A stretch of DNA of 44,628 nt from Mycobacterium colombiense (GTDB lineage Bacteria > Actinomycetota > Actinomycetes > Mycobacteriales > Mycobacteriaceae). The notes below the pieces were generated by a model. The model saw only the letters and a list, made by a program, of their open reading frames with translations, was not told where the DNA came from and ran no database searches. The stretch spans positions 1 through 44,628 of the forward strand of contig NZ_LZSX01000022.1 of assembly GCF_001665835.1 (NCBI RefSeq), given 5' to 3'. Made by a program: the position numbers and the translations under genes. Shown here one piece after another: positions 6,739 to 16,929 of this stretch. Position 1 is the stretch's first letter, and each line of letters opens with the position of its first letter.

Positions 6739-9700
6739 TTAGCCGCCCAGGCAGCCCGGGCCGAGCAGCGCCTTGAGATCCCCCATCAGCGCCGGCGACG
6801 GCGTAACCCGAAGGGAGGCATCCAGTTCCAGCGTGGTGATCCGGTCCCCGCTGATCAGCCGCAGATGCACCTGCGACGTGCCGGGGTGGCGGGCCAGCAC
6901 CTGCTTGAGCGCGGTGACCTTGTCGATGGTGCACTGCCGCGTCGGCAGGCTGACCGCCAGCGGCCGGTTCGGCTGCGCGTTGGAGAAGTCGGGCACCACA
7001 AGCTCGTTGGCGATCAGCGCGACCCGGTCGTCGCGCAGCGACACCTTGGCCTTGATCAGTACCACGACGTCGTCGGCGATGTCGGCGCCGTACACGGAGT
7101 ACGCCTGCGGGAAGAACATCACCTCGATGCCACCGGTGAGATCCTCCAACTGGGCCGACGCCCAAGGCATTCCGTTCTTGTTGACCCGGCGGTTGACCGA
7201 GGCGAGGATGCCACCCACCCGCACCTGGGTGTCGTTGGGCACATCGCCGTCGAGGATGGCCGGGATCTGGGTGTCGACCTGCGCGGTCAGCAGGTGCGCC
7301 ACCTTGTTTAGCGGATGCCCGGACACGTACAGGCCGAGCATCTCTCGCTCCAGGGCGAGCTTGTGCTTGTCCTCCCACTCGTCGTCGGGCACCTTGATGT
7401 TGAATACCGACTCAGTGCACCCGTCGTCGCCGCCGAACAGGTCGAACTGCCCCATCGCCTCGGCCTTCTTGGTGCCCAGCACCGAGTCGACCGCGTCCGT
7501 GTGCACCAGGAACAGGCCCTTGCGGGCGTGACCCAGCGAGTCGAAGGCGCCCGCCTTGATCAACGATTCGGTGACCTTCTTGTTGCAGGCCGCGACGTCG
7601 ATCTTGTTGAGATAGTCCGAGAAGTCGGTGAACTTGCCCTTGCCGTTGCGGGTGCCGATCAGCGAGCCGACCACGTTGGCGCCGACGTTGCGCACCGCGC
7701 CCAGGCCGAACCGGATGTCTTGGCCCACCGAGGCGAAGTTCACCAGGGACTCGTTGACGTCCGGCGGCAGCACGGTGATGCCCAGCTTGCGGCAGTCGGC
7801 CAGATAGACCGCGGCCTTGTCCTTGTCGTCGCCGACCGAGGTCAGCAGGCCGGCCATGTACTCGGCCGGATAGTTGGCCTTCAGGTAGGCGGTCCAATAC
7901 GACACCAATCCGTACCCGGCCGCGTGCGACTTGTTGAACGCATACCCGGCGAACGGAAGGATGGTGTCCCACAAGGCTTTCACCGCTTTTTCGGAGAATC
8001 CGTTGGCGGTCATGCCTTCGTAGAAGCCCTTGTACTCGGCCTCGAGCACCTCGAGCTTCTTCTTACCCATCGCCTTACGCAGCGCGTCGGCTTTGCCCAT
8101 CGTGTAGGAGGCGACCTTCTGGGCGATGAACATGATCTGCTCTTGGTAGACGATCAGGCCGTGCGTCTCGGCCAGGATCTCGCGCAGCGGCTCCTCGAGC
8201 TCGGGGTGGATCGGCTTGACCGCCTGACGACCGTTCTTGCGGTCGGCGTAGTCGTTGTGGGCGTTCATGCCCATCGGGCCGGGGCGGTACAGCGCCAGCA
8301 CCGCGACGATGTCGTTGAACTCGGTGGGCTGCATGCGGCGCAACAGATCTCGCATCGGGCCGCCGTCGAGCTGGAACACGCCCAGGGTGTCGCCGCGGCC
8401 GAGCAGCTCGTAGGTGGGCTTGTCGTCCAGCGGCACCGATTCCAGGTCGAGGTCAATTCCCCTGTTGCTCTTGATGTTTTCCAGGGCGTCGCCGATGATC
8501 GTCAGGTTCCGCAGGCCCAGGAAGTCCATCTTCAGCAGGCCGATGGCCTCACACGACGGATAGTCCCAGCCGGTGATGATGGCGCCGTCCTGAGGCCGCT
8601 TCCACAGCGGAATGGCCTCGGTCAGCGGCTCGCTGCTCATGATCACCGCGCACGCGTGCACGCCGGCGTTGCGGATGAGGCCTTCCAGGCCGCGCGCGGT
8701 CTGGTAGATGGTGCGCACGTCCGGGTCGGTTTCGATCAGGCCGCGGACCTCGGTGGCCTCCTTGTACCGCTCATGGCCCGGGTCGGTGATGCCCGACAGC
8801 GGAATGTCTTTGGCCATGATCGGCGGCGGCAGCGCCTTGGTGATCCGGTCGGCGATCGCGAACCCGGGCTGGCCGTAGTGGATGCGCGCCGAATCCTTCA
8901 GCGCCGCTTTGGTTTTAATGGTGCCGAAGGTGATGACCTGGGCGACGCGGTCCGAGCCCCACTTCTCGGCGGCGTAGCGCACCATCTCGCCACGACGACG
9001 GTCGTCGAAGTCGATATCGATGTCGGGCGCCGACGGACGTTCCGGGTTGAGGAAGCGCTCGAACAGCAGGCCGTGCGGGATCGGATCGATGTTGGTGATG
9101 CCCAGCGCGTAGGCCACCAGCGAGCCCGCCGCCGAGCCACGCCCCGGCCCCACCCGGATATCGACCGATCGCGCGTAGTTGATCAGGTCGGCGACGATCA
9201 GGAAGTAGGACGGGAAGCCCTTGTCGCAGATGACCTTGATCTCGTACTCGGCCCGGTCGATGTAGTCGCGCCCGACGCCGGACGGGAACCGGCGCTGCAA
9301 CCCGGCCAGCACCTCGTGGTGCAGCCAGGTGGCCTGGTCGTGCCCCTCGGGCACCGGGAAGATCGGCATCCGGTCGCGCGGCGCCCACACCTCGTCGTAG
9401 GACTGCACCCGCTCGGCGATCAGCAGGGTGGAGTCGCAGGCGCCGGGAACCTCGTCGTCCCAGATCTGGCGCATCTCGGCGGCCGACTTCAGGTAGTAGC
9501 CGTCGCCGTCGAACTTGAACCGGTTGGGGTCCGAGAGGGTCTTGCCGGTCTGCACGCACAGCAGCGCCTCGTGGTTGTGGGCGGCGTCGCGGGTGACGTA
9601 GTGGCAGTCGTTGGTGGCCAGCGGCGGGATGCCCAGCTTGCGGCCGATCTCCAGCAGGCCTTCGCGGACCCGCGTCTCGATGGACAGCCCGTGGTCCATC

Positions 9701-10305
9701 AGCTCCAGGAAGTAGTTGTCGGCGCCGAAGATCTCGCGCCACTTGGCGGCTGACTCCAGCGCCTCGCGCTCGTGCCCCAGCCGCAGCCGGGTCTGCACCT
9801 CCCCCGACGGGCAGCCTGTGGTGGCGATGATGCCCTCGGCGTGTTCGGCGATGATCTCGGCGTCCATCCGCGACCACTTGCCGAGCTGGCCCTCGAAGGA
9901 CGCCAGCGAGGACAGCTTGAACAGGTTGCGCAGGCCGGTGGCGTTCTCGGCCACCATCGTCATGTGCGTGTAGGAGCCGCTGCCCGACACGTCGTCGGAC
10001 TTCTGGCCCGGGTCACCCCACAGGATCCGCCGGGTGTCGAAGCGCGAGGCCGGCGCGATGTAGGCCTCGACGCCGATGATCGGCTTGATCCCGGCATTGG
10101 TCGCCGCGTTGTAGAACTCGCTGGCGCCGAACATGTTTCCGTGGTCGGTCATCCCGACCGCGGGCATTTGCAGCCGGTCCACTTCGGCCAGCATCGGCGC
10201 GATCTTCGCGGCACCGTCCAACATCGAATACTCGGTGTGGTTATGCAGGTGCACGAAGGACGACCCGCGAGGAGCGCTCGCGCTCGGAGCAGACGAACCG
10301 GTCAT
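6739..10305 (-). CDS. dnaE1: DNA polymerase III alpha subunit, replicative DnaE1
   Basis: The 1188-residue replicative polymerase subunit, close to the usual mycobacterial DnaE1 length of about 1184. The N-terminal PHP domain keeps its metal-ligand motifs [13 protein letters not shown] (19-31), MTDHGNMFG (52-60) and DCHYVT (233-238). In mycobacteria the intact PHP site is known to provide proofreading exonuclease activity. The palm carries [11 protein letters not shown] (about 385-395) and the catalytic [12 protein letters not shown] (about 428-438). The C-terminal part contains the tandem HhH and OB-fold region ([21 protein letters not shown]). No internal clamp-binding motif was searched for in detail. 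It is transcribed away from Rv1546 and converges on the hydrolase gene across the hairpin cluster. Confidence 0.97.
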   Translation of the reverse strand: MTGSSAPSASAPRGSSFVHLHNHTEYSMLDGAAKIAPMLAEVDRLQMPAVGMTDHGNMFGASEFYNAATNAGIKPIIGVEAYIAPASRFDTRRILWGDPGQKSDDVSGSGSYTHMTMVAENATGLRNLFKLSSLASFEGQLGKWSRMDAEIIAEHAEGIIATTGCPSGEVQTRLRLGHEREALESAAKWREIFGADNYFLELMDHGLSIETRVREGLLEIGRKLGIPPLATNDCHYVTRDAAHNHEALLCVQTGKTLSDPNRFKFDGDGYYLKSAAEMRQIWDDEVPGACDSTLLIAERVQSYDEVWAPRDRMPIFPVPEGHDQATWLHHEVLAGLQRRFPSGVGRDYIDRAEYEIKVICDKGFPSYFLIVADLINYARSVDIRVGPGRGSAAGSLVAYALGITNIDPIPHGLLFERFLNPERPSAPDIDIDFDDRRRGEMVRYAAEKWGSDRVAQVITFGTIKTKAALKDSARIHYGQPGFAIADRITKALPPPIMAKDIPLSGITDPGHERYKEATEVRGLIETDPDVRTIYQTARGLEGLIRNAGVHACAVIMSSEPLTEAIPLWKRPQDGAIITGWDYPSCEAIGLLKMDFLGLRNLTIIGDALENIKSNRGIDLDLESVPLDDKPTYELLGRGDTLGVFQLDGGPMRDLLRRMQPTEFNDIVAVLALYRPGPMGMNAHNDYADRKNGRQAVKPIHPELEEPLREILAETHGLIVYQEQIMFIAQKVASYTMGKADALRKAMGKKKLEVLEAEYKGFYEGMTANGFSEKAVKALWDTILPFAGYAFNKSHAAGYGLVSYWTAYLKANYPAEYMAGLLTSVGDDKDKAAVYLADCRKLGITVLPPDVNESLVNFASVGQDIRFGLGAVRNVGANVVGSLIGTRNGKGKFTDFSDYLNKIDVAACNKKVTESLIKAGAFDSLGHARKGLFLVHTDAVDSVLGTKKAEAMGQFDLFGGDDGCTESVFNIKVPDDEWEDKHKLALEREMLGLYVSGHPLNKVAHLLTAQVDTQIPAILDGDVPNDTQVRVGGILASVNRRVNKNGMPWASAQLEDLTGGIEVMFFPQAYSVYGADIADDVVVLIKAKVSLRDDRVALIANELVVPDFSNAQPNRPLAVSLPTRQCTIDKVTALKQVLARHPGTSQVHLRLISGDRITTLELDASLRVTPSPALMGDLKALLGPGCLGG

Positions 10306-10372
10306 AGGGACGCCAGTCTATGACCGCGGACCGACACGAGTTCGGCGTGTCGCGTCGTGTGTCTCGACCGGT

Positions 10373-10804
10373 TTATCCGTACAACTCGACGAAGTTCTTC
10401 AGCGACTTCTGAACGTCGCCTTTGACGGCGCGCGCCGCCGCCGAGCCCACCGGACCGAACAGCGCCCGTCCGCCCAGTTCGAGGCGCAGACCCAGCGTCG
10501 ACCCCTCGCCGGTGGGCCGCACGGTGAGCGTGACGGCGTATTTGGCGCCGCCCTTGCCGGACCCCGACATCGCCATCTCGTGCGGCGGGTCCCACGTGGT
10601 GACCGTCCAGGTCACCCGGTTGCGGAGGCCCTTGGCCCGCGCGACGCCGATGATCTGGGTGCCCTCGGCGATCTCGTCGGGCAGGTCGCTGCGCCATCCC
10701 TCGTGCATGATCAGCCAGTCGCCCAGGTCCGACAGGTCGGAGACGTGGTCCCACATGTCCTGCGGGGTCATCGGGACGTCGGCGGTCAGGTCCACAGCAG
10801 CCAC
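10373..10804 (-). CDS. SRPBCC (START/polyketide-cyclase fold) protein, Rv1546-like
   Basis: A 143-residue helix-grip protein. The pattern [20 protein letters not shown] near the N-terminus, the central [14 protein letters not shown], and the long C-terminal helix ending [13 protein letters not shown] are typical of the SRPBCC ligand-binding superfamily. I chose GTG at 10804 because it gives the length I recall for Rv1546. GTG codons at 10828 and 10837 are in-frame alternatives, and none has an obvious Shine-Dalgarno sequence. The ligand is unknown. It sits between dnaE1 and the two SDR genes, as in M. tuberculosis. Confidence 0.83.
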   Translation of the reverse strand: MAAVDLTADVPMTPQDMWDHVSDLSDLGDWLIMHEGWRSDLPDEIAEGTQIIGVARAKGLRNRVTWTVTTWDPPHEMAMSGSGKGGAKYAVTLTVRPTGEGSTLGLRLELGGRALFGPVGSAAARAVKGDVQKSLKNFVELYG

Positions 10805-10926
10805 CGGCTGAGCGTAGCGCTTCGTCACATCCGCCACTGCGGTCCCATCGCCGAGGCACGTGGTTAGTTGCCCCCGGAGAGACGGGTGCGACGAATGTGA
10901 TCCCGCGACCGCCAACGGCCGGCCCG

Positions 10927-11730
10927 TCAGTTCTTGGGCCCCCCGCGGAATCGATTGCCGAGCCTGATGCCCGGCAACAGCAGGCTGCGCGGCACGAACC
11001 GACCGCCGGTGCTGACCACCTTGGGCACCACGCCGGGCACCACCGTGCGCCGGCCGGCGAGCATGCCGCCGATGGCCGCCTCGGCCACGTCGCGCGGCGA
11101 CACCTGCGCGATGGGAATGCTGAACCGCTCGGCGTTGGCGATCTCGGCCCACTCGGTCGGCACCGGTCCCGGGCACAGGCAGGTGACCGACACCCCCGTG
11201 CCGTGCAGCTCCTCGTGCACCGCCTCGGAGAACGTCTGCACGAAGGCCTTGGTGGCCGAATAGACCGCCATGAAGGGGACGGGCTGGAATCCTGCGATCG
11301 ACGCGATGTTCATCACGGCGCCGGCGCCGCGCTCGACCATGCCGGGCAACGTCGCGTGGGTGAGTTCCATCAACGCCAGGGCGTTGAGGGTCACCTCTTC
11401 GCTCTCGCGCTCCACCGGCAGCTCGTGGAACACCCCGCTGGTGCCGAAACCGGCGCTGTTGCACAGGCCGGCGATCGGCTCGCTGCGCAGCCGGCTCGCC
11501 AGCTTGGCGCGGGACTTGCCGTCGCTGAGATCCAGCGGCAGCACCTCGACGGCGACCGAGTACTCCTGGCCCACCTCGTTGGCCAACTCGTCGAGACGCT
11601 CGCGGCGCCGCGCGACCAGCAACAGCGAGAAGCCGCGGCGGGCCAACCCGCGAGCCAGTTCGGCGCCGATGCCGGACGAGGCGCCGGTGATGACGACGGT
11701 GGTCTGAATGTCAGGTTTTGGAAGGCTCAT
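10927..11730 (-). CDS. Short-chain dehydrogenase/reductase, Rv1544-like
   Basis: A 267-residue classical SDR of likely ketoacyl-reductase type. The cofactor loop TGASSGIG is at 15-22, the catalytic serine region is MNIASIAG, and the Y-x-x-x-K pair lies in YSATK. The arginine-rich stretch after beta-2 ([13 protein letters not shown]) suggests NADPH preference. I chose ATG 11730 because it starts directly before the Rossmann fold and gives the same length as Rv1544; upstream in-frame codons overlap the preceding gene. It begins five bases after the stop of the Rv1543-like gene, so the two reductases are surely co-transcribed. Confidence 0.9.
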   Translation of the reverse strand: MSLPKPDIQTTVVITGASSGIGAELARGLARRGFSLLLVARRRERLDELANEVGQEYSVAVEVLPLDLSDGKSRAKLASRLRSEPIAGLCNSAGFGTSGVFHELPVERESEEVTLNALALMELTHATLPGMVERGAGAVMNIASIAGFQPVPFMAVYSATKAFVQTFSEAVHEELHGTGVSVTCLCPGPVPTEWAEIANAERFSIPIAQVSPRDVAEAAIGGMLAGRRTVVPGVVPKVVSTGGRFVPRSLLLPGIRLGNRFRGGPKN

Positions 11731-11734
11731 CGTG

Positions 11735-12775
11735 TCACCAATGTATCCCTCGGGTCGCCCGGACGAAGTTCTCGCTGCGCTTATCGAATGTCGTTGCCTC
11801 GGTTGAAGATTCGTCACCCTTCGCGGCATTTGAATCGCTGAACATGGCGAACGCCCGGTTGCGTACCCGGTCCATCACCGCCGGGTTGACCGCGTCGGCG
11901 ACCGCCGCGAACTGCCCGAACGGCGAGCTGGCCCGCCGCGGCCGGTGCACGATCGCGTCGGTGATCACCCCGGCCGCCTGCTCGGGCGTCAGCGCCGGGA
12001 ACTTGTCGTAGAGCGTGGTCGGGCTGATCATCGGCGTGCGCACCAGCGCCATGTGCACGGTGGTGAACCGCACGTCGTCGTTCACGGTCTCGGCCTGCAG
12101 CGCGTCGCACAAGCTGTCCAGCGCGGCCTTGCTGGCGATGTAGGCGCCGAAGCGCGGCGCGCGGGTCTGCACGCCGACCGAGGACACGTTGAGCACGTGC
12201 CCGTATCCCCGCTCGCGCATCCCGGGGATGAACTTGAGGATCAGCTGGACCGCGCCGAGATAGTTCAGCTGCATCGTCCGCTGGTAGTCGTGGATCCGGT
12301 CGTAGGACAACTCGAGTGAGCGCCTAATCGACTTCCCCGCATTGTTGATCAGGATGTCGACGCCGCCGAGGTCGTCGAGCACCCGATCCGCCATCGCGGC
12401 GATGGCGTCCATGTCGGTGAGGTCGCACGGGTAGACATGGGCGGTCCCGCCGTCGGCGCGGATCTCAGAGGCGACCTTCTCCAGGTTCTCCCGGGTGCGC
12501 GCCACCAGCGCCACCGCACCGCCGGCCTCCGCGATCTTCTTGGCGGCGGCCTCACCGATACCCGAGGATCCCCCGGTGATCAGTGCGGTCCTGCCCTCGA
12601 CGGCCTCCTCGAGCGTGCGGCCCTGCACGGCGTCCAGCAGATTCCTCAGATAGAACGGCCGGTACCGTCCGGCCGAGTTCGGGGTGTTGACGATGTGGGA
12701 CACCGCGGCCAGTGGCTTTTCCACCAGGTTCCCGATCGAGTTCTCCACCAAGTTCGTTAAGTCACCAAGATTCAT
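11735..12775 (-). CDS. fcr2: SDR-type fatty acyl-CoA reductase, Rv1543-like
   Basis: A 346-residue SDR with a 60-residue N-terminal extension before the nucleotide loop TGGSSGIG (67-74). NNAG lies at about 144-147, NVSS near 196-199, and catalytic Tyr212/Lys216 in YIASK. The M. tuberculosis homologue Rv1543 has been described as a fatty acyl-CoA reductase (Fcr2) involved in making fatty alcohol for wax esters, and I carry that role over by homology. I chose ATG 12775, which gives a clean N-terminus (MNLGDLTNLVENSIGNLVEK), rather than the earlier in-frame start at 12814. It heads the minus-strand group with the Rv1544 and Rv1546 homologues. Confidence 0.85.
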   Translation of the reverse strand: MNLGDLTNLVENSIGNLVEKPLAAVSHIVNTPNSAGRYRPFYLRNLLDAVQGRTLEEAVEGRTALITGGSSGIGEAAAKKIAEAGGAVALVARTRENLEKVASEIRADGGTAHVYPCDLTDMDAIAAMADRVLDDLGGVDILINNAGKSIRRSLELSYDRIHDYQRTMQLNYLGAVQLILKFIPGMRERGYGHVLNVSSVGVQTRAPRFGAYIASKAALDSLCDALQAETVNDDVRFTTVHMALVRTPMISPTTLYDKFPALTPEQAAGVITDAIVHRPRRASSPFGQFAAVADAVNPAVMDRVRNRAFAMFSDSNAAKGDESSTEATTFDKRSENFVRATRGIHW

Positions 12776-12861
12776 CGGCTTGCGCTCCTGATGATGTGAG
12801 CCCCCCGACCGCAACTGGCCTGCCCGTTGACCACGACCGCCTTGCGGGGCTGCGCGAGTGA

Positions 12862-12878
12862 TGTGACGTGCGTCATTA
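12862..12878. promoter_or_regulatory. Dyad in the divergent Rv1543-glbN gap, possible CRP/FNR-type site
   Basis: The 284-bp gap between the divergent reductase and glbN genes contains TGTGACGTGCGTCATTA. It has the left half-site TGTGA, a six-base spacer and a TCA right half. The core TGACG-TG-CGTCA is a perfect palindrome. This partly matches the mycobacterial CRP pattern TGTGA-N6-TCACA. Nothing else in the gap looked like a gene or RNA. Confidence 0.3.
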
Positions 12879-13059
12879 AGCCAACCTATGACATCAGTCC
12901 CTCACCTCGATGCAGATTGCCGTCATGTAACGCGACGCCGGGTCTCACGGTTCGCCCGAAACGGCCGCCAGCTGTGGGCAATCCGCTTGTTACACAGCGC
13001 AATCCGGGCGTGATCGCGCACTAACTGACGAGCAACGCCGGAATGTTCCAATCCTTCTT

Positions 13060-13470
13060 ATGAAAATTCTGGCGCGCTTCCGCAAGGCCGCACCGGCCCC
13101 CATCTACGACCGGATCGGTGGGCACGAGGCGATCGAAGTCGTGGTCGAGGACTTCTACGTTCGCGTGCTTGCCGACGATGAACTGTCCGGCTTCTTCACC
13201 GGTACGAACATGAACCGTCTCAAGGGCAAACAGGTGGAATTCTTCGCCGCCGCCCTGGGCGGCCCGGAGCCCTACACCGGCGCCCCGATGAAGCAGGTGC
13301 ACCAGGGCCGCGGGATCACCATGCACCACTTCGGTTTGGTGGCCGGGCATTTGGCCGACGCGCTGGCCGCCGCCGGGGTGCCTTCGGAGACGGTCACCGA
13401 GATACTCGGCGCGATCGCGCCGCTGGCCCCCGAGATCGCCACGGGCGACGCCGGCAGGGTCCGGGTCTGA
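13060..13470 (+). CDS. glbN: Group I truncated haemoglobin trHbN
   Basis: A 136-residue 2-on-2 haemoglobin, the same length as M. tuberculosis trHbN. The functional positions align exactly: Tyr33 (B10), Leu54 (E7), Gln58 (E11), Phe62 (E15) and proximal His81 (F8). The N-terminal pre-A segment (about residues 1-15) is retained. The family binds O2 and NO and acts as an NO dioxygenase protecting respiration. There is no clear Shine-Dalgarno sequence before the ATG. In M. tuberculosis glbN is followed by lprI in one operon; here the next gene is a methyltransferase 109 bp downstream and no lprI is present. Confidence 0.95.
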   Translation: MKILARFRKAAPAPIYDRIGGHEAIEVVVEDFYVRVLADDELSGFFTGTNMNRLKGKQVEFFAAALGGPEPYTGAPMKQVHQGRGITMHHFGLVAGHLADALAAAGVPSETVTEILGAIAPLAPEIATGDAGRVRV

Positions 13471-13579
13471 CTGTTTCAGGCGGGCCGCGCGCCGAGATTG
13501 CCGTGCGGGCTGCGAGTGCGGCTCCAGCACGACCACGGTGGCAATCTGGGCATGTCGCGGGCCAGGTTCGCCGCCTAGC

Positions 13580-14347
13580 ATGCCTGACATGCGGCGAACA
13601 TTTGACGACCTGATCGCCGAGGCGGAGGCCGCCCCGGTCGAGGGCTGGGACTTTTCGTGGCTGGACGGCCGGGCCACCGAGGAACGCCCGTCGTGGGGCT
13701 ACCAGCGGCTGCTCCGGGGGCGGTTGGCGACGGTGTCGGCCGCGCTGGACATTCACACCGGCGGCGGGGAGGTGCTGTCCGGCGCGGCACCCTTCCCGCC
13801 GACCATGGCGGCCATCGAGACGTGGCCGCCGAACGCGGCGCTGGCCACCCGGCGCCTGCACGTGCTCGGCGTGGTGGTCGTCGCGACCCGCGACGAGCCG
13901 CCGCTGCCGTTCGCCGACGACGCGTTCGACCTGGTGACCACACGTCACCCGATCTCGGTCTGGTGGACCGAGATCCGCCGGGTGCTCCGGCCCGGCGGCA
14001 CCTACTTCGCGCAGCACATCGGCCCGGCCACCATGGGTGAGCTGGTCGAGTACTTCATCGGGCCGCAGCCGGAGAAGTGGGCCGAGTTCCACCCGGACAC
14101 CGTGCGCGCGCAGGCCGAGGCCGCCGGCCTCGAGATCGTCGATCTGCGGATGGAGCGGATGCGCGCCGAGTTCTTCGATATCGGCGCCGTCGTGTACTTC
14201 CTGCGCAAGGTGATCTGGACGGTGCCCGACTTCAGTGTGCAGCGCTATCGGGACCGGCTACGCGAACTTCACGAGCGCATCGAGGCCGACGGGCCGTTCG
14301 TCACTTACCCGACGCGGGTGCTCGTCGAGGCCCGCAAGCCCGCCTGA
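13580..14347 (+). CDS. SAM-dependent methyltransferase (type 11-like)
   Basis: A protein of about 255 residues with a Rossmann-type methyltransferase pattern. LDIHTGGGEVL is motif I (Gly-rich, unusually with D-I-H-T before the glycines). LPFADDAFDLVTTRHP is the motif that normally precedes the active-site loop, and EIRRVLRPGGTYFAQ is the conserved VLRPGG helix. The start could be ATG 13580 or ATG 13589, nine bases apart. The methyl acceptor is unknown. The stop is one base from that of the convergent pseudouridine synthase gene. Confidence 0.83.
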   Translation: MPDMRRTFDDLIAEAEAAPVEGWDFSWLDGRATEERPSWGYQRLLRGRLATVSAALDIHTGGGEVLSGAAPFPPTMAAIETWPPNAALATRRLHVLGVVVVATRDEPPLPFADDAFDLVTTRHPISVWWTEIRRVLRPGGTYFAQHIGPATMGELVEYFIGPQPEKWAEFHPDTVRAQAEAAGLEIVDLRMERMRAEFFDIGAVVYFLRKVIWTVPDFSVQRYRDRLRELHERIEADGPFVTYPTRVLVEARKPA

Positions 14348-14348
14348 G

Positions 14349-15275
14349 TCAGCCCTCGTCGCGCAACACGTCCAGCGCGTGTTGCAGGTCGGGCGGGTAG
14401 GGGCTGACGATCTCGATCCGCCTGCCGTCGGCCGGATGGGCGAACGACAGCGAGCGGGCATGCAGCCATTGGCGTTCCAGCCCAAGCTTTTTCGCGAGCT
14501 TGGGGTCGGCGCCGTAGACGAGGTCACCGCAGCACGGGTGATGCAGCGCGGAGAAATGCACCCGAATCTGATGCGTGCGGCCGGTTTCCAGGTGCACGTC
14601 GAGCAGGCTGGCGGCGACGAAGGCCTCCACGGTGTCGTAGTGGGTGAGGCTGTGCCGGCCGTCCTTGGTGACCGCGAACTTCCACTCGCCGCCGCGATGA
14701 CGCCCGATCGGCGCGTCGATGGTCCCGCTGGACGGGTCCGGATGTCCTTGCACCAGCGCGTGATAGCGCTTGTCGACGGTGCGCTGTTTGAACGCCCGCT
14801 TGAGCAGGGTGTAGGCGCGCTCGGACAGCGCCACCACCATCACCCCGGACGTGCCGACGTCGAGGCGGTGCACAATCCCCTGCCGCTCGGGCACCCCCGA
14901 GGTGGTGATCCGGTAGCCGGCGGCGGCCAGGCCGCCGAGCACCGTGGGCCCGGTCCAGCCGACCGACGCGTGCGCGGCCACCGCCGCGGGTTTGTCGACC
15001 GCGACGATGTCGTCATCGGAGTACAGGATCGTCATGCCCTCGATGTCGACCGGCGTGTTCTGCAGCGGCGCGGGTGCCTCGGGCAGCCGCACCTGCAACC
15101 AGGCGCCGCCGGTCAGCCGGTCGGACTTGCCGGCCTGGACGCCGTCGAGTTCGACGCCGCCGTCCTCGGCGAGCGCGGCCGCCGCGCTGCGCGACAACCC
15201 CAGCAGGCGGGCCAGCCCGGCGTCGACACGCATGCCCGCCAGTCCCTCCGGGACGGGCATTGAGCGGTCACTCAC
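14349..15275 (-). CDS. RNA pseudouridine synthase, RluA/RluD family (Rv1540-like)
   Basis: A 308-residue enzyme, the same length I recall for Rv1540. An N-terminal S4-like RNA-binding region ([31 protein letters not shown]) is followed by the catalytic domain. The family motif is [11 protein letters not shown], whose Asp is the nucleophile that isomerises uridine in r[15 protein letters not shown] and HARSLSF are further conserved blocks. The GTG start at 15275 overlaps the lspA stop by eight bases (15268-15275), so it is translated with lspA. The target uridine (RluD-type 23S helix 69 or another) cannot be fixed from the sequence. Confidence 0.92.
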   Translation of the reverse strand: MSDRSMPVPEGLAGMRVDAGLARLLGLSRSAAAALAEDGGVELDGVQAGKSDRLTGGAWLQVRLPEAPAPLQNTPVDIEGMTILYSDDDIVAVDKPAAVAAHASVGWTGPTVLGGLAAAGYRITTSGVPERQGIVHRLDVGTSGVMVVALSERAYTLLKRAFKQRTVDKRYHALVQGHPDPSSGTIDAPIGRHRGGEWKFAVTKDGRHSLTHYDTVEAFVAASLLDVHLETGRTHQIRVHFSALHHPCCGDLVYGADPKLAKKLGLERQWLHARSLSFAHPADGRRIEIVSPYPPDLQHALDVLRDEG

Positions 15276-15918
15276 CCGCGCTGTCCTGGGCGTCGTCCTC
15301 GTCCTTGCGCCGGGCGGCCCCGGTGCGCCGGCCCACCGAGTCGAAGTCGAACCCGAAGATCGACAGCACCACCAGCAGGATGGCCCCGCCGACCACCGAG
15401 GGATCGGCAACGTTGAACACGGGCCACCAGCCGACCGACAGGAAGTCCACGACGTGCCCGCGCAGCGGTCCGGGGGCGCGGAAGAAGCGATCGACCAGGT
15501 TGCCCATCGCGCCGCCGAGGATCATGCCCAGGCCCACCGCCCACCAGAGCGACACCAGCCGGCGCCCCATCCAGAAGATGCCGACCACCACACCGGTCGC
15601 GATCAGCGTCAGCACCCAGGTGTATCCGGTCGCCATCGAGAAGGCCGCACCCGAATTGCGCACCAAGGTCCAGGTCACCGTGTCGCCGATGATCGGCACC
15701 GGCTGGCCGGGCGGCAGCAGTTTGACGGCAAGCACCTTGGTGACGACATCGAGGGCCAGGACTATCGCCGCGATCGACAGCAACAACCGCAGCCGCCGTG
15801 GGGCGGGCTCGGGCGCGGCGGCGGTTTCGGGCTCCGCGTCCCGCTCGACCGGGGCGGCCTCACCAGGCTCTTCGGCTGAGGTCACCGGCTCAGTCGATTT
15901 CGTTGGTTCTTCAGGCAC
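15268..15918 (-). CDS. lspA: Lipoprotein signal peptidase (signal peptidase II)
   Basis: A 216-residue inner-membrane aspartyl protease that cleaves prolipoprotein signal peptides after diacylglycerol transfer. It has an acidic Pro/Glu/Ala-rich N-terminal tail of about 40 residues, as in M. tuberculosis LspA, then four hydrophobic segments. The catalytic dyad is Asp143 in GNLVDRFF and Asp172 in FNVADPS. I chose GTG 15918 because the protein then starts VPEEPTKS, parallel to the M. tuberculosis start. ATG 15957 is an in-frame alternative. It overlaps the pseudouridine synthase gene and diverges from ansA. Confidence 0.93.
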   Translation of the reverse strand: MPEEPTKSTEPVTSAEEPGEAAPVERDAEPETAAAPEPAPRRLRLLLSIAAIVLALDVVTKVLAVKLLPPGQPVPIIGDTVTWTLVRNSGAAFSMATGYTWVLTLIATGVVVGIFWMGRRLVSLWWAVGLGMILGGAMGNLVDRFFRAPGPLRGHVVDFLSVGWWPVFNVADPSVVGGAILLVVLSIFGFDFDSVGRRTGAARRKDEDDAQDSAGE

Positions 15919-15990
15919 TTCCCCATCATCCCCTACTGCCCCACGCAGGCTAGCCATGTTCGCGCAGCGGCGATGCGCAATGATGCCACC

Positions 15991-16929
15991 ATGGCCCGCC
16001 TCACCGTGATCGCCACCGGAGGCACGATATCGACCGGCACCGGCGTCGACGGGGTGCACCGACCCTCGTACAGCGGGTCGGACCTGACGGCGCCCTTCCG
16101 CGACGAACACGATGTCGACGTCGTCGACCTGCTGGCGGTCGACAGCTCGGAGCTGACGCTGGCCGATTGGGACCGGATCCGCGACGCGGTGACGGCCGCG
16201 GTCGACGGCGGGGCCGACGGTGTGGTGGTGCTGCACGGCACCGACACCATGGAGGAGAGCGCGCTGTGGCTCGATCTCACCTACGCGGGCCGGGCCCCGG
16301 TCGTGCTGACCGGCGCCATGCGCAGCGCCGACGCCCCCGACGCGGACGGCCCGGCGAATGTGCGTGACGCCCTGGCGGTGGCGGCCAGCCCGGCCGCCCG
16401 CGACCTGGGCGTGGTGCTGTGTTTCGCCGGCCGGGTGCTGCAACCGCTGGGCATGAGCAAGGTGGCCACCGAGGACCTGAGCGGCTTCACCGGCCGGCTG
16501 CTGGGCGCCGTGGCCGGCGACGTGACCCTCGACGGCCCGAAGACCCGCCCCTATATCGGCGATCTGCGGGCCGCCGACGCGCCGCGCGTCGACATCGTCG
16601 CCGCATACCTGGGCAGCGACGCGGTGGCCCTCGATGCGTGCGTGGCCGCCGGGGCGCGAGGCCTGGTGCTCGAGGCGCTGGGTTCGGGAAACGCCGGACC
16701 CGCGGTGGTCGACGCGGTGCGCCGGCACTGCGGCGACGGGGTCGCCGTGGCGGTGTCCACCCGGGTCCCCGGCGGGCGGGTCGGCGCCAGCTACGGCCCC
16801 GGCCATGACATGGCGGCGGCCGGGGCGGTGATGGTGAAGCGGCTGCGACCGCCTCAGGCGCGCGTCCTGCTGATCGCCGCGCTGGCCGCGCAGCTACCGG
16901 TCGCCGACGTCGTCGCCCGGTGGGGCTGA
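15991..16929 (+). CDS. ansA: L-asparaginase
   Basis: A 312-residue class I/II-type asparaginase that hydrolyses asparagine to aspartate and ammonia. The nucleophilic threonine lies in ATGGTISTG at the N-terminus, and the second active-site Thr-Asp pair is in [15 protein letters not shown] is a further family block. The M. tuberculosis homologue (Rv1538c) supports nitrogen acquisition and acid resistance. I chose the ATG at 15991 because it directly precedes [11 protein letters not shown]; an in-frame ATG at 15973 would add six unlikely residues. No signal peptide is evident. The 3' end overlaps the convergent dinX gene by 36 bp. Confidence 0.93.
   Translation: MARLTVIATGGTISTGTGVDGVHRPSYSGSDLTAPFRDEHDVDVVDLLAVDSSELTLADWDRIRDAVTAAVDGGADGVVVLHGTDTMEESALWLDLTYAGRAPVVLTGAMRSADAPDADGPANVRDALAVAASPAARDLGVVLCFAGRVLQPLGMSKVATEDLSGFTGRLLGAVAGDVTLDGPKTRPYIGDLRAADAPRVDIVAAYLGSDAVALDACVAAGARGLVLEALGSGNAGPAVVDAVRRHCGDGVAVAVSTRVPGGRVGASYGPGHDMAAAGAVMVKRLRPPQARVLLIAALAAQLPVADVVARWG

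Noticed and set aside
7315..9753. Plus-strand open frame of over 800 codons opposite dnaE1
   Set aside because: It is the antisense shadow of a GC-rich, strongly conserved gene. Its translation is rich in Arg/Gly/Val/Asp/His repeats without any domain.
10373..11464. Extended 363-codon version of the Rv1546-like gene
   Set aside because: The extra N-terminal part lies antisense-free but out of frame over the Rv1544-like gene and has no homology-like features; the SRPBCC domain begins near 10804.
12881..12898. DosR box before glbN
   Set aside because: Only the right half (AGTCCC) matches; the left half lacks GGGAC, so I did not list it as a feature.
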